Shown here piece after piece: positions 1-10,057 of a DNA stretch of 64,000 nucleotides; position 1 is the first letter of the stretch; each line of letters starts with the position of its first letter. Source of the DNA: Cloeon dipterum (taxonomy: Eukaryota > Arthropoda > Insecta > Ephemeroptera > Baetidae); the NCBI RefSeq assembly GCF_949628265.1, contig NC_088789.1, positions 2,170,001 through 2,234,000 on the forward strand, read 5' to 3'. The notes beneath the pieces were generated by a model, which ran no database searches, was not told the DNA's origin, and saw only the letters and a list, made by a program, of their open reading frames with translations. The translations under genes and the position numbers were made by a program.

Positions 1-171
1 GTAATATGAGCTATATATCGTGCAAGGAAAGAAATTATATTTTAGCTGTTGTTATAGCCAATCCATACATCTATCTGTAGCCTGTGCGCATGCTTCCAAA
101 CTAAGAAGTCAGATTAAAATAAATAATTGGGCTTATGGCAAAGGAAAATTTTCAAAGATGCCTAATTTCAG

Positions 172-979
172 GGCAGCACCTGCAGACGAGCGCGTTGCCT
201 GCGATTACTGCCCAAAAAGCTTCTGCAGCTTGTCCACGTTGCGGCACCACCTGAAACAGTTCCACAGAAACGCTGTGGCGAACAAACTCACTTGCGGCCA
301 ATGCAATAAAGCATTCGCGGCGAAAGCCTTGCTAGACGATCACATTCGGAAGCACTCCGATTTGCGCTCTTTCGTCTGCGAGGTCTGCGGCAAGAGCTTC
401 TTCACATTTTACGACCTGAAAAAGCACCGGGTCCGTGTGCACGTAAACACGGAAAAAATTCACACGTGCCACATATGCGGGCTGGGTTTCTCGATGAAGG
501 CCACGCTGGACAACCACGTGCAGAGGCACGACCAGACGGAGCGCAGGTTTTACTGTGACCTGTGCGGCTACGGCGCGTACAAGAAAACCGACCTGGCGAT
601 GCACCTCGCGTCCACGCACCTCAAATCGAAACAGCACTCGTGTCCACACTGTGACAAGCGCTTCGGCTGGAAGTCGACCCTGCAAAAGCACATAAAAAAT
701 CTGCACAAAGAGGCGCAGCAGAGCAAGCAGTGTCCGCTGTGCAGCAAAGTGCTCAAGCACTGGTGTTTCGCCGAGCACCTCCAGTCGCACACGCAAAATT
801 TCGAGTGTGATATTTGCAAGGCTAATTTTGGCCGCAAATTGCTGCTTCGGCGGCACAAGTTGAAAGCGCACAACGTTTTGATGCACGAGTGCGAGTTTTG
901 TGAAAGACGGTTCGCTCGGAGAACGGAATTAAATGTACACCGCTACAGTGACCATAAGCTAGAGGTCTCGAATAAATGA
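172..979 (+). CDS. ZE1: C2H2 zinc-finger terminal exon, 9 fingers
   Basis: The exon opens after the acceptor CCTAATTTCAG at 161-171 and codes 268 residues to a TGA stop. Nine C2H2 fingers are visible, from CDYC to CEFC. The seventh (CPLC, then KHWCFAEHLQSH) has a compact helix. An upstream ATG at 20 is in frame, but the sequence between it and the acceptor is AT-rich and non-finger, so it is probably intronic. An AATAAA at 971-976 overlaps the last codons and stop, and an ATTAAA follows at 1015. The next acceptor lies only 156 bp past the stop. The likely role is nuclear DNA binding, inferred from the finger array; targets are unknown. Confidence 0.85.
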
Positions 980-1135
980 TTTAATGGACAATTTACACAT
1001 ATTTACATACATCAATTAAATATCAAATCCGAATAAGACTGAATGAAAATGTATTCGATTATTTTTTACAAAAACCGATTTCAATGAATCACCTGGTTGT
1101 ATATTTAACAAAGGGCTACATGATTTCACTTTCAG

Positions 1136-2381
1136 GTGGTCTGTTGTTGCTGATCGTCGCGTCTACCACTGCCAATTCTGCCAACGGGAGTATAAGTCCC
1201 ATGAGAGCAGATGTACGCACCAGAATTATTGTGAGCAAAACCCGAACCATGCTCCTCTGAAGCAAAAAACACAGGCCACTAAAAAGGTTGTCGGCAACGC
1301 CGCTGGTTGCAGCAATAATTGCAAATCCCGAGAAAAAGACTGCGAGCAAAATCCAAACCGTGCTCAGCTGTCAAACTCGGAAACACAAAGCGAGCAAAAT
1401 AATTGCGATCTCCGTCAGCTAGAATCAAATCAAAAAACACCTCTCACGGAAATGCCAATTATTAAAGCGAAACCAAAAACGCAGATCCAGCCCAAAGTGA
1501 ACGGCAAGTACGCGTGCCAGTTCTGCCCGCGGCAGTACCTATCCCGCACCAGCAGATGGGCGCACCAGAGATCCTGCTCGCTAAACCCAAACTTGGACGC
1601 GGCCACTCTCCCAAAGCCGAAGAAGCAGAAGGAAAGCAAGGTCGGCGGCTATATCTGTCAATTCTGCGAGCGCGAGTACAAGTCGCGGGTGAGCAGGTGG
1701 TGCCACCAGCGCAGGTGCCCGCTCAACCCGAATCCGGCGCCCCCGCAGCCGAAGAAACAGCCAAAACCAAAGGTCAGCGTCACGTGCGACCTGTGCGGCA
1801 AAACGCTGTGCAAGGCGTCATTGCAAGAGCATCTCAAGATCATGCACGACATCGGCACCCGGACGAGCGTGTGCCACATCTGCGGCAAAAGTTTCTCGTA
1901 CAACTCGGCCCTGCTGGTGCACCTGAGCCGGCACGACGTCGACAGTCGCAAGTGGCAGTGTGACATTTGCGGTCTGACCGCCGTCGTCAAGTCGGAACTG
2001 GAGAGGCACATCCTGGTGTCGCACCTCAAGAAAAAACAATTTGTGTGCGCGCAGTGCGGAAAGCGGTTCGGCTATTTGTCCAGCCTGAAGAAGCACTCGT
2101 CGGCCATGCACAGCGCCGTGAAGCCGACCAAGAAGTGCGACGTGTGCGGCAAGGAGGTGCTGCCCTGGCGGATGGGCGAGCACATGCAGCTGCACGGGCA
2201 GACCAAGCTGCACACGTGCAGGGTGTGCGGCCTCTCATACAAGCGGATAGGCCCGCTGGTCCAGCACCTAGATAACGCTCACGGCCAATACATTAATGCG
2301 TGCGAGCTGTGCGACATGAGTTTCAGCAAAAGGGGCGATTTAAGAGAGCACAAGTTCAACGAACATAACATAGGAAAATGA
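1136..2381 (+). CDS. ZE2: terminal exon with three C2HC and seven C2H2 fingers
   Basis: Reading from the acceptor at 1131-1135 (CTTTCAG) keeps the frame open, although the first ATG is only at 1452. The 414 residues therefore include finger-like sequence upstream of that ATG. The first three modules have the pattern CX2CX12HX3C (for example CQFCPRQYLSRTSRWAHQ, then RSC) and are repeats of one another, joined by Lys/Pro/Gln-rich linkers. Seven ordinary C2H2 fingers follow. The C2HC trio is unlike any other exon here. An AATAAA lies at 2494. DNA binding is inferred; the C2HC modules could instead serve protein or RNA contacts. Confidence 0.85.
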
Positions 2382-2975
2382 AAAGACTTCATCAACGATC
2401 GAATCCTTTTTTCTGTAATTTGAAATTCATTTATCACTGCCATCAGCATTTATAGTTGTAATGAGATGTTTGAAACAAACTTCGCCAAATACTAATAAAA
2501 ACAAACATGACCACTGAATTTTTCTCTATTCATTATTTTTTTCAAATATATTCCAGTTAAGAATTTAGGGTTGAACTGTGCAGATCACACAATTCCGTAG
2601 CTACTTAACGAAAAATTAACATTAAAATCAAAGATCCCCGGAGCGCATAATCCACACCGCAACATTAACTTTGGTCCATGAAAGAGGCTTTTAAATTTTT
2701 AAAAAATCCGAATTGTCAGATTTTAATTGAGTATGAGTACCGCTCTAAAAAAGATAACGAGAGGAAAATGAGAAAAGTTAAAAAATGAAATTCCCCTGAA
2801 CCCTGGGATTGCTACTCAATGAACAAATAAATTATTAAAATCAGCAGTATAAAATCCGCCTTCTAAAATGAACAGTACAGTTTTACGTAAACCACTTTTA
2901 GTATTAAAAATTAAATCCCCTCTGATGCCATTATTTAGTTTCGGGAGGCTGACGCACACGAATTTTTTATTTCAG
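2382..2975 (+). other. Non-coding gap between ZE2 and ZE3
   Basis: This AT-rich stretch holds the ZE2 3' untranslated region with AATAAA at 2494, then intron-like sequence ending in the polypyrimidine tract before the ZE3 acceptor. I see no promoter, no coding frame and no recognisable repeat. Confidence 0.6.
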
Positions 2976-4029
2976 GCTGAGGGACCCGCTCAAACTGTAC
3001 CAATGTATATTTTGCCAGCAAATGTTTGCGACCGCTGAATCTCTTCCGATCCACATCGAGATGCAGCATCCGAAAAATATGCAGTGCGAGTTGTGTGCTA
3101 TGAGATTCCGTTCAAGTGCCACCTTGGACCTGCATATGGTTCTAACACACTCAAGTGAGCCAGCCACGACTCCGAGACCGAAAACAGCGTGCCTACCGAG
3201 TGGCTCTGGTGGCAGCAATACACCAAGTCAGAAGGCTCAAAAGCCAATTACAACTTTGGCCAAAACTAAAGATTGTGGTAGCGAGAAAAGCGGAGTCGTC
3301 GTGAAGCATGGAACCGTCACTATGAATCAAAGTGGGATGGGCAAGAATGTTGTGATTAGCTTAAACAATAGTGCTGAGAAAGATGCGAAAATTGTAAACA
3401 GTAGTGCTAAGGAAGGTGAAAATACTATACGATTTTCTGTAAACAGGGAGAAAGATAAAGTTATTACAATTCGGTTGAACAATAGCGTGGAAAACAGCAG
3501 TGCCAGCTTGAGAAGCGAGGACAAAACTGTAAAAATCTGCTTGAAAAATAAAGTTGATGATTGTCCTATCGAGGAATACGATTATACAACAGATAGTGAA
3601 ACTGATGAAACGAGTAGTGGAACGGACGAAATAAGCAGTGAAACTGAGGAAAAAAGTAGCGAAACTGAGGAAAAAAGTAGTAGTGAAACTGATGAGTCGG
3701 AGTGTCACGCAGAAGATGATGCTGCACCACGTGAACAAAATGACGGGGACGATTCATGTAGCGAGAGTAGCGAAGAAAGTGAGGAAAATGAGCCCATTGA
3801 AGGGCAAAAGGAAAACGAAAGCAAAAATGAGTTTAAATGTCAATATTGCTACAAAGTGATGCATAGCAAAGCTTCTCTTGGTCGCCATGAACGCCTGCAC
3901 AATGTAGAAAAACGTTTGATTGAGTGCCAATTGTGCGGGCAACCTTTTTTGTCTAAAAAGAGTCTTGCCAATCACCAGGTTTTCATGCATGCCTCAAAAT
4001 CGGTGATGCCAAAGCCAGGTCCTAAATGA
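2976..4029 (+). CDS. ZE3: four-finger exon split by a long acidic Ser/Glu linker
   Basis: The exon follows TTTTTTATTTCAG (ending 2975) and codes 350 residues. Two fingers (CIFC, CELC) occupy the first 50 residues. A linker of about 220 residues comes next, rich in Ser, Asn, Lys and Val and ending in a strongly acidic SSETEE-type repeat (codons near 3590-3720). Two more fingers (CQYC, CQLC) close the protein. The paired layout, with two fingers at each end, differs from the contiguous arrays around it. The acidic Ser/Glu/Thr run could be an activation or casein-kinase-type target region; that is inference from composition only. AATAAA at 4157. Confidence 0.82.
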
Positions 4030-4387
4030 AACTAGTGATTACAATTACTCGGCACAGTGTAAAATCTAACTGTAAAATAATCGTTATCACATCACAATAT
4101 GTTCAATATCGAATGTGTCAACACAAAAATTAATTCTGAAAATTATAAGTTCAACAAATAAATATCACTTTGTAAATTAAAATAAAAGTGTTTTCAACAT
4201 TGAAACCACGGAAACTGTTTATTCTAGATCAATGTTGATATAAACTTCTAAAAACGTTAAGTTGTAGAAACACCCACAGTCGCCAAAAATATGAATTGTT
4301 TCAGGCCAACTTCAAAGCGTAGATTTAAATACTTAGTAATTCGTGATAAATTTCCATATCTTTGATGGGGAAATGTTATTCTTTCAG

Positions 4388-4580
4388 AGGGGAAGTGCCA
4401 GCAGCTTCCATAAAGCAGGCTCACCAAAAAACTATCTGTTGGGAAACTTTTCGCTCTAAACTTGGTCTCACCGCTCATTTCAATGAAACAAAAGATGAAC
4501 CAACAGCTAAAAGGTTAGGGGTCACGACAAACTGTTATAAATTGCTGAAATTTAGATTCATTCTTCCAGAGATCAAGTGA
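4388..4580 (+). pseudogene. ZE4: degenerate single-finger exon, decayed twin of ZE5
   Basis: After the acceptor TTCTTTCAG (ending 4387) a 63-residue frame opens in the same phase as the other exons. It reads KQAHQKT, ICWETFRSKLGLTAHF. This aligns with the ZE5 finger KQAHENN, CHFCGENFRSKRSVTSHI, but the CX2C knuckle has become IC-W and the second His is lost. The frame runs across the ZE5 acceptor to a TGA at 4578. It looks like a tandem copy of ZE5 that can no longer bind zinc. Whether it is still spliced is unknown. Confidence 0.55.
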
Positions 4581-4765
4581 ACGACCAAGTAAAGCAGGCT
4601 CACGAAAACAACACGACTAAATGCCATTTCTGTGGCGAAAATTTTCGCTCTAAACGGAGTGTCACCTCGCATATCATCCAAACTCACACGAAAGCGGTGA
4701 ATGGATATAAAGCTCAACCTACAGTTGCAAGGTCAGGGTCTGAAATACCTGTAGTCGAATGCTAA
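4570..4765 (+). CDS. ZE5: short terminal exon with one C2H2 finger
   Basis: Acceptor CATTCTTCCAG ends at 4569. The exon codes 64 residues with a single intact finger (CHFCGENFRSKRSVTSH, then IIQTH) and a short unstructured tail ending VVEC. It is the shortest intact exon in the series, and closest to the one- or two-finger exons of known alternative-exon loci. A hAT-like MITE begins 4 bp after the stop, and its 8-bp target duplication overlaps the stop codon. The nearest AATAAA (5027) lies inside that MITE. Confidence 0.6.
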
Positions 4766-4768
4766 AAA

Positions 4769-5113
4769 CAGGGTTGCAAAAAATGCAGTGGTAAAAAAAA
4801 CGGGTTTCTTTTCAATTTTTACCAGTTTCTTACAGGCAATGTTTTCACCTTATTTTTAAATAATTGTCTAACTCTTAGCTTATAACCTCGACTTGCAAAA
4901 ATTGTCAGAATCTTTTTTGGAGAAATTGTGGCAGAAAATTGCAATTTAATAGAAAAAAATCTGCACAGAAGAGGAAATTTTGCCCACTCCCACCGAAAAT
5001 TTTAGATTTTCTCGGGATGAAAATGAAATAAATTCATTTCTTGCAATCCCTGCGCAAGAAATTTGTAAAAATTGAGTTATAGAAAAAAACAGTTAGTAAG
5101 CAAATGCAACCCT
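4769..5113 (+). mobile_element. hAT-like MITE, copy 1
   Basis: The element starts CAGGGTTGCA and ends TGCAACCCTG, a perfect 10-bp terminal inverted repeat. It is flanked on both sides by the 8-bp direct repeat GCTAAAAA, the target-site length of the hAT superfamily. It is 345 bp long, AT-rich and has no coding capacity. Related copies lie at 9335 and 63690. It sits between ZE5 and ZE6. Confidence 0.85.
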
Positions 5114-5174
5114 GGCTAAAAATCAGATTTGAACGTTTTAAATTGGGCAGTATTAGCAATTGTCATTCTTTCAG

Positions 5175-6027
5175 GGCTCGACCTGATCCAGACGCGAAGC
5201 AACTAAAACCGTACCGCGCAATCCCAGCGTCTTGCGAGATTTGCAAGCAAGTCTTCCCCTCGAAAACAGGCATGCGGAAGCACATGTCGGAAAAACACAA
5301 TTTGCGCGCCGAGATCTGCAAGTGCCGGCTGTGCGACAAAAGCTACATCGGCCGTTGTGGACTGAACCACCACATGAGGACAAAACACTCGAACGAAAAG
5401 CCCTACATGTGCTCCTTCTGCGGAAAGTCGTTTCAAACTGGCAACCAATTATCGCTTCACGAGGCGAACCACGCCGAGAAAACAATCGAGTGCGACGTGT
5501 GCGACAAAAAGTTTCCCAGCAAAATGGCTCTGCGGTCTCACAAACAAAGTGTGCACGGCCCGTTTAAATACATCCAGTGCGAAATTTGCGGCAAGACTTA
5601 CAAAACGATCGACATCGCGTCGCACAAAAGAGCCGTGCACATAGACGATTCGAAAAAATACGTGCACGAGTGCGTGATTTGCGGCAAAAAATATGCGGGG
5701 GTCGGCGGTCTGAAATTCCACTTGCTCAGACACGAAAACGCGCTGAGATTCGAGTGCGATATATGCAGCAAACGCTACAATACTAAAAACTCGATCCAGT
5801 CGCACATTTTGATCCACCTGGACGACCGCAAACACAAGTGCAATCTGTGCGACAAGGCATTCGTAATGAATCACATGTTGAAATCACACATGCTCACTCA
5901 CACCCAAGAAAAAAGATTTGCTTGCGAAGTCTGCGGCCAAAGGTTCAGGTGGAAGCACGACCGAGACAAGCACCAGAACCGGAAACATTCCATTCCAATC
6001 CCTAAGTCAAATAGGCAGCTAAATTAA
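5175..6027 (+). CDS. ZE6: nine-finger terminal exon, paralogue of ZE8
   Basis: The acceptor ATTCTTTCAG ends at 5174. The 283 residues contain nine C2H2 fingers, starting CEICKQVFPSKTGMRKH and ending CEVCGQRFRWKHDRDKH. Finger-by-finger similarity to ZE8 is strong throughout, including the unusual fifth finger (GKTY/TFK, then ATEIA or TIDIA, SHKR) and the IHLDDRK linker. The two are therefore duplicates, now separated by the unrelated ZE7. No AATAAA is visible in the 71 bp before the ZE7 acceptor, so its 3' end must lie in or beyond ZE7. Confidence 0.85.
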
Positions 6028-6098
6028 AACTAAGTTTAAATACAGAACTAAAAAAAACTCCCTCGTTAAGCTTTTACTTAGTGATATTTTTATTTCAG

Positions 6099-7149
6099 GC
6101 TGGAACCCCCATGTAAATTGCTGCTATACCAGTGCGTGTTTTGCAATACGCTGCTCGCATCCAGCGAGCTGGTGCGGACCCACATTGAGAAGCTGCACCC
6201 TAAAACCATCAAGTGCAGTTTCTGCGATGCCAAGTTCCGCTCCGAATCTTTTCTGGCCGAGCACTTGCACGTTTGCGAAAAGAACAGGTCTGAACAGCCG
6301 CGGCCAGGCGTGCCTCTGCTCTTGATCGTCGAGCCACCCCGCGAGGAACCGCCGCCAGCCACGAAGCCAGTTATCAAATGTTCTATTGATGGGGAGGAAA
6401 TCAGCCAGTGCGAGATCTGCAATAAAGCTTTCGCTGGAAAGGACCGAATTAACAACCTCAAGGATCACATGATCAATGTACACGAATTCGATAGGCCTTT
6501 CAAGTGCTCCATTTGCGGCAAGAGCTACAGGAGCAAATACGCTCTCAAACTTCACATCGAGCTGCACCAGGAGAAGACCATTCCTTGCGACATATGTGGC
6601 AAGAAATACGTCAATGATTTGACTCTCAGGGCTCACGTCAGGCTTGTACACGGCCCCCAGAAATACGTCAACTGTAACCTTTGCGGCGAAACATTCGCCT
6701 GCAAAAATATTGCCAAACACAAAATGAAAGTTCACAAAGACCCGAAATGTATGGATTACGAATGTCCCCATTGCGCCAAGAAATACAATTGCTTTACGCA
6801 GTATAAAAACCATTTGCTTCTGCATGTGAACTTGATAACCTTTTTGTGCAACTTTTGCGGAAAGGGATTCAATTCCAAAGAATCGCTCGAGGTCCACATG
6901 ATTCCACACCTGGGGGAACAAAAATTGAAATGCAAAGTTTGCCATAAACGTTTCACTGTGAGCAGCATCTTGAAAAAACATATGCGCAATCATATTGGTT
7001 GCAATGTTTGCGACCAAAGATTCAGAAGCGATTTTGATCTTGAAGAGCACATGAAAAAGGGACACGAGCCCAAAAAACATCCTTTAGAAATTTTTGTGAC
7101 CACAGAGAAACCTGCGTGGTTCAATTACCAATGTAAAATCTTGACGTAG
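6099..7149 (+). CDS. ZE7: ten-finger terminal exon
   Basis: The acceptor GATATTTTTATTTCAG ends at 6098, only 71 bp after the ZE6 stop. The first in-frame ATG lies well inside the array, so translation must enter from an upstream exon. The 349 residues hold about ten fingers. The second is CX2C...HX3C (ending HLHVC) and is followed by a Pro/Glu-rich spacer. The third has an extra two residues before its helix (NNLKDHM). The opening residues (LEPPCKLLLYQCVFC) resemble ZE3 (LRDPLKLYQCIFC), suggesting a common origin. AATAAA at 7255. Confidence 0.85.
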
Positions 7150-7299
7150 CATGTTGCTCTACTGGAGGAGGAACATAAGATGATGTAATTGATTGACAAT
7201 TAATTAGAATTTAAATTTAGTTCGTCGACACAACCAAGATGTGCGTATTTCAGTAATAAAGAAACATCAGTATTTTTATTTATTAATATAATATATAGT

Positions 7300-8253
7300 A
7301 TATGTGTGTGTTCAGGAGACTTTTAAGGGTAATTGTCAATTTTACCGACTTTATTTCTCCATCCTGAATTTTACATATGTGGTTAGGGGTGTTTCATAGT
7401 GTGTAACCTGAAATTTTGAGCAAAAAATTCGGGGGCTTTTTTGGGAAATCACGATTCTCGAAAACGGAAAATTTCAGATAGTAAATCCGAAATATCAAGG
7501 TATCTTCGGTTCAGATTGGAATTTCGATGTGGTTTTTTCACCTCCACACGTAACTTTTTCAGTAGAACAAATTTTCCAATGGTCAAAAATTTGTAGGTCA
7601 AAGGTCAAGGTCACAAATTCGCGTGCAAAATGTTCAGTTAAAAATATCGCAAAATACGCCCCCTCGGATTTTTTTCATGAAAACGTAAAAAATCTAGCCC
7701 TGAATTTGTAGAATCGAATGGTGAAGAGAAATCGATGGAGACTCTGATAGATCGCGAGATATTTTGAATTTAAGGATTCGTGTCGCGCGTCCGGCACGAC
7801 GACAATATCATCCGGCGATTTTACTTTCGCAATTTACGTCGGAATTTGATATGTAACCCACATGTTATGCATATGATTACCTAGAAAAATAAACGAGCTT
7901 TCCAGTGGTGTGCTTACATTTTGTTTTGGTTTCAAACTTCTCAAGAAATAGCGGCGCGCGAAAAGAAAATATAAATTTTTCAAATATTGACATTTTTACA
8001 AATCTCAAATCTCGGGTTCTAACCATCAGAATTGCAAAAACTACCCACCGTTGGACTCGTCTCGACCTTCCCTGACCAGCTGAAAGGTTTAGGGGTGTTT
8101 ACCCTCCACCCCTAAGTTGCTGAACTTCAACCCCCAAGAAAAAAAACAAAAATGTAGCATCTTACGGTTAGGGGTGGAGGTTAAACACCCCTAAAGAAAT
8201 AAAGTCGGTAAAATTGACAATTACCCTTAAAAGTCTCCTGAACACACACATAT
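7300..8253. mobile_element. 954-bp foldback element with 59-bp terminal inverted repeats
   Basis: Positions 7300-7358 and 8195-8253 are perfect inverted copies of each other by eye, beginning ATATGTGTGTGTTCAGGAGA. Inside, a further inverted motif (GGTTAGGGGTGT near 7381 and its complement near 8190) extends the symmetry imperfectly. There is no transposase frame; a 60-codon frame at 7529 has no recognisable content. It is a non-autonomous DNA transposon of unassigned superfamily, inserted in the interval before ZE8. No clear target duplication was identified. Confidence 0.8.
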
Positions 8254-8408
8254 TTGGTTTAATTAATGATCATACCAATACCAGCGGAAAAATTCAAAGC
8301 ATGATAATATGTTGATTTTTTAGACTTACCAAATTAAAAAGTAGAGTGTGCAAATTCGTATTTTAGTCAGTCACACAGTCCGGCAATCAGCCAATTTAAT
8401 TCTTTCAG

Positions 8409-9240
8409 AATAGCCGAAGCACCATCTAACTTAGACGGGAGACAATTGAAGCCATGCCAGCCGGTTCCATCCTCTTGCGGCATTTGCAAGCAGATATTCG
8501 CCTCGAAAACTCTCATGCGGCAGCACATGAAGTCAAAGCACAATCTGAGAGCTGAAATCTGCACTTGCCAAATCTGCGGCAAGGCGTTCATCGGCCGCAA
8601 CGGGCTCACCGCGCACACGAGGGCGAAACACAGCGACGATAAACCCTTCATGTGCTCGTTCTGCGGCAAGTCTTTCCTAACCGAACTCCAACTATCGCAG
8701 CACGAGGCCAACCACGGCGAGAAAAAGTTTAATTGCGTGTCGTGCGAACGGAGTTATGCGAGTACTCTGGCGCTTAAAAATCATACACTGAAAATTCACG
8801 GACCTTTTAAGTACGTGAAGTGCGAGATCTGCGGCAAAACGTTCAAATCGACTGAAATCGCGACGCATAAAAAGAGGGTGCACATAGACGACGCCTTAAA
8901 ATACGTTCACGAGTGTCTCATTTGCTTTAAAAAATACTCGTCGGCAGGCGTGCTGCGGAATCACATGCTCAGCCACGAAAACGCCCAGAGATTTGAATGC
9001 GACTTTTGTTCCAAGAGATTTAACACAAAAAACACTTTAAAATTCCACATGATCATTCACTTAGACGATCGCAAGTTCAAGTGCGAGCTCTGCGATAAGA
9101 GCTTTGTATTTCGCTCATCTTTGGCCCAGCACATGCTCACTCACACCAAGGAAAAGCGGTTTGCGTGCGAGGTGTGCGGTCAGAGATACAGACAAAAGTT
9201 TGATAGGAACGAACATCAAAGAAGAAAGCATAGATTATGA
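8409..9240 (+). CDS. ZE8: nine-finger terminal exon, paralogue of ZE6
   Basis: Acceptor TAATTCTTTCAG ends at 8408. It codes 276 residues with nine fingers (CGIC, CQIC, CSFC, CVSC, CEIC, CLIC, CDFC, CELC, CEVC) in the same order and spacing as ZE6. Linkers such as IHGPFKYVKCEIC and SHENAQRFECD are shared. The pre-finger segment also matches ZE6 loosely (…DPDAKQLKPYRAIPASC versus …NLDGRQLKPCQPVPSSC). The AATAAA at 9329-9334 directly abuts a MITE. Its role as a sequence-specific DNA-binding end is inferred. Confidence 0.86.
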
Positions 9241-9334
9241 TTTATAGAGTTGACATTCTCTTAAAACATTAAATTTAAATAACTTTCTCCACAATTTATA
9301 TAATTTGAACTTGTATTTTTTATGATCAAATAAA

Positions 9335-9694
9335 CAGGGTTGCAAAATGCCGCATTTAAAAAAAGTGCAGTGGTAAAAACATTTTTTTTAAATTTTTACC
9401 AGTTTCTTGCAGGCAATGTTTGCACCTCAGATTTCAATAATTTTCTAGCTAATATTTGCTCATGACCTCTGACTTGAAAAGAGTTGTCAGAAACAATTTT
9501 TTTTAAATTGAGGCAGATAATGCCAATGAAAAAGAAATTATGCATTGTATAGGAAATATTCGCCACTCAAGCCGCAAGTTTAAGATTATCCCAGGGGGAA
9601 AATTTTGAAAAATGCATTTCTTGCATTTCTTGCGCAAGAAATTGGTAAAAATTGAGTGGTGAAATAAACCGGGTGGTAATAAAATGCAACCCTG
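9335..9694 (+). mobile_element. hAT-like MITE, copy 2
   Basis: Starts CAGGGTTGCA and ends TGCAACCCTG, like the copy at 4769, and shares internal sequence (for example TTACCAGTTTCTTGCAGGCA). Flanks are CAAATAAA on the left and CAAATGAA on the right, a 7/8 target duplication. The left flank is also the poly(A) signal of ZE8. Confidence 0.83.
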
Positions 9695-10028
9695 CAAATG
9701 AATGCCAACAAAATCTTTTATTTATCATAATCAATAATTTAAAATCATCAAAAAGATGGAAAAAAATTAAGAAAGCCGCAAGGGAGAGTAAATTGTTTCT
9801 ATAGACGGAGGTGTTAAATTGATTGGTTATTAAAAAATGCACAATGAAATTATGGATGCGCACAGATAAATGGGCAAAAACATTATAATGGCTCAAGCTG
9901 CGTTCGTTGAAAAACAAAAAGGAATTTTGTTCCATATGTTCGAGTGTTTCAAGCTCATAATGGAATGGAGCCGAAATAAGTGGAAAAGCCGCTGAAAAAC
10001 TTGCCAAACATAAACAAAAACACACATA

Positions 10029-10057
10029 CAATCTGAGGAATGCCTGCCTTATTTCAG
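10029..10057 (+). promoter_or_regulatory. Conserved pre-acceptor motif before ZE9
   Basis: CAATCTGAGGAATGC followed by TTATTTCAG. It shares ATCTGAGGAATGC with the ZE16 site 13.7 kb away. A branch-point or splice-selection role is possible. Confidence 0.45.

Noticed and set aside
7529..7711. 60-codon frame as a small gene
   Set aside because: It lies wholly inside the foldback element and has no recognisable content.
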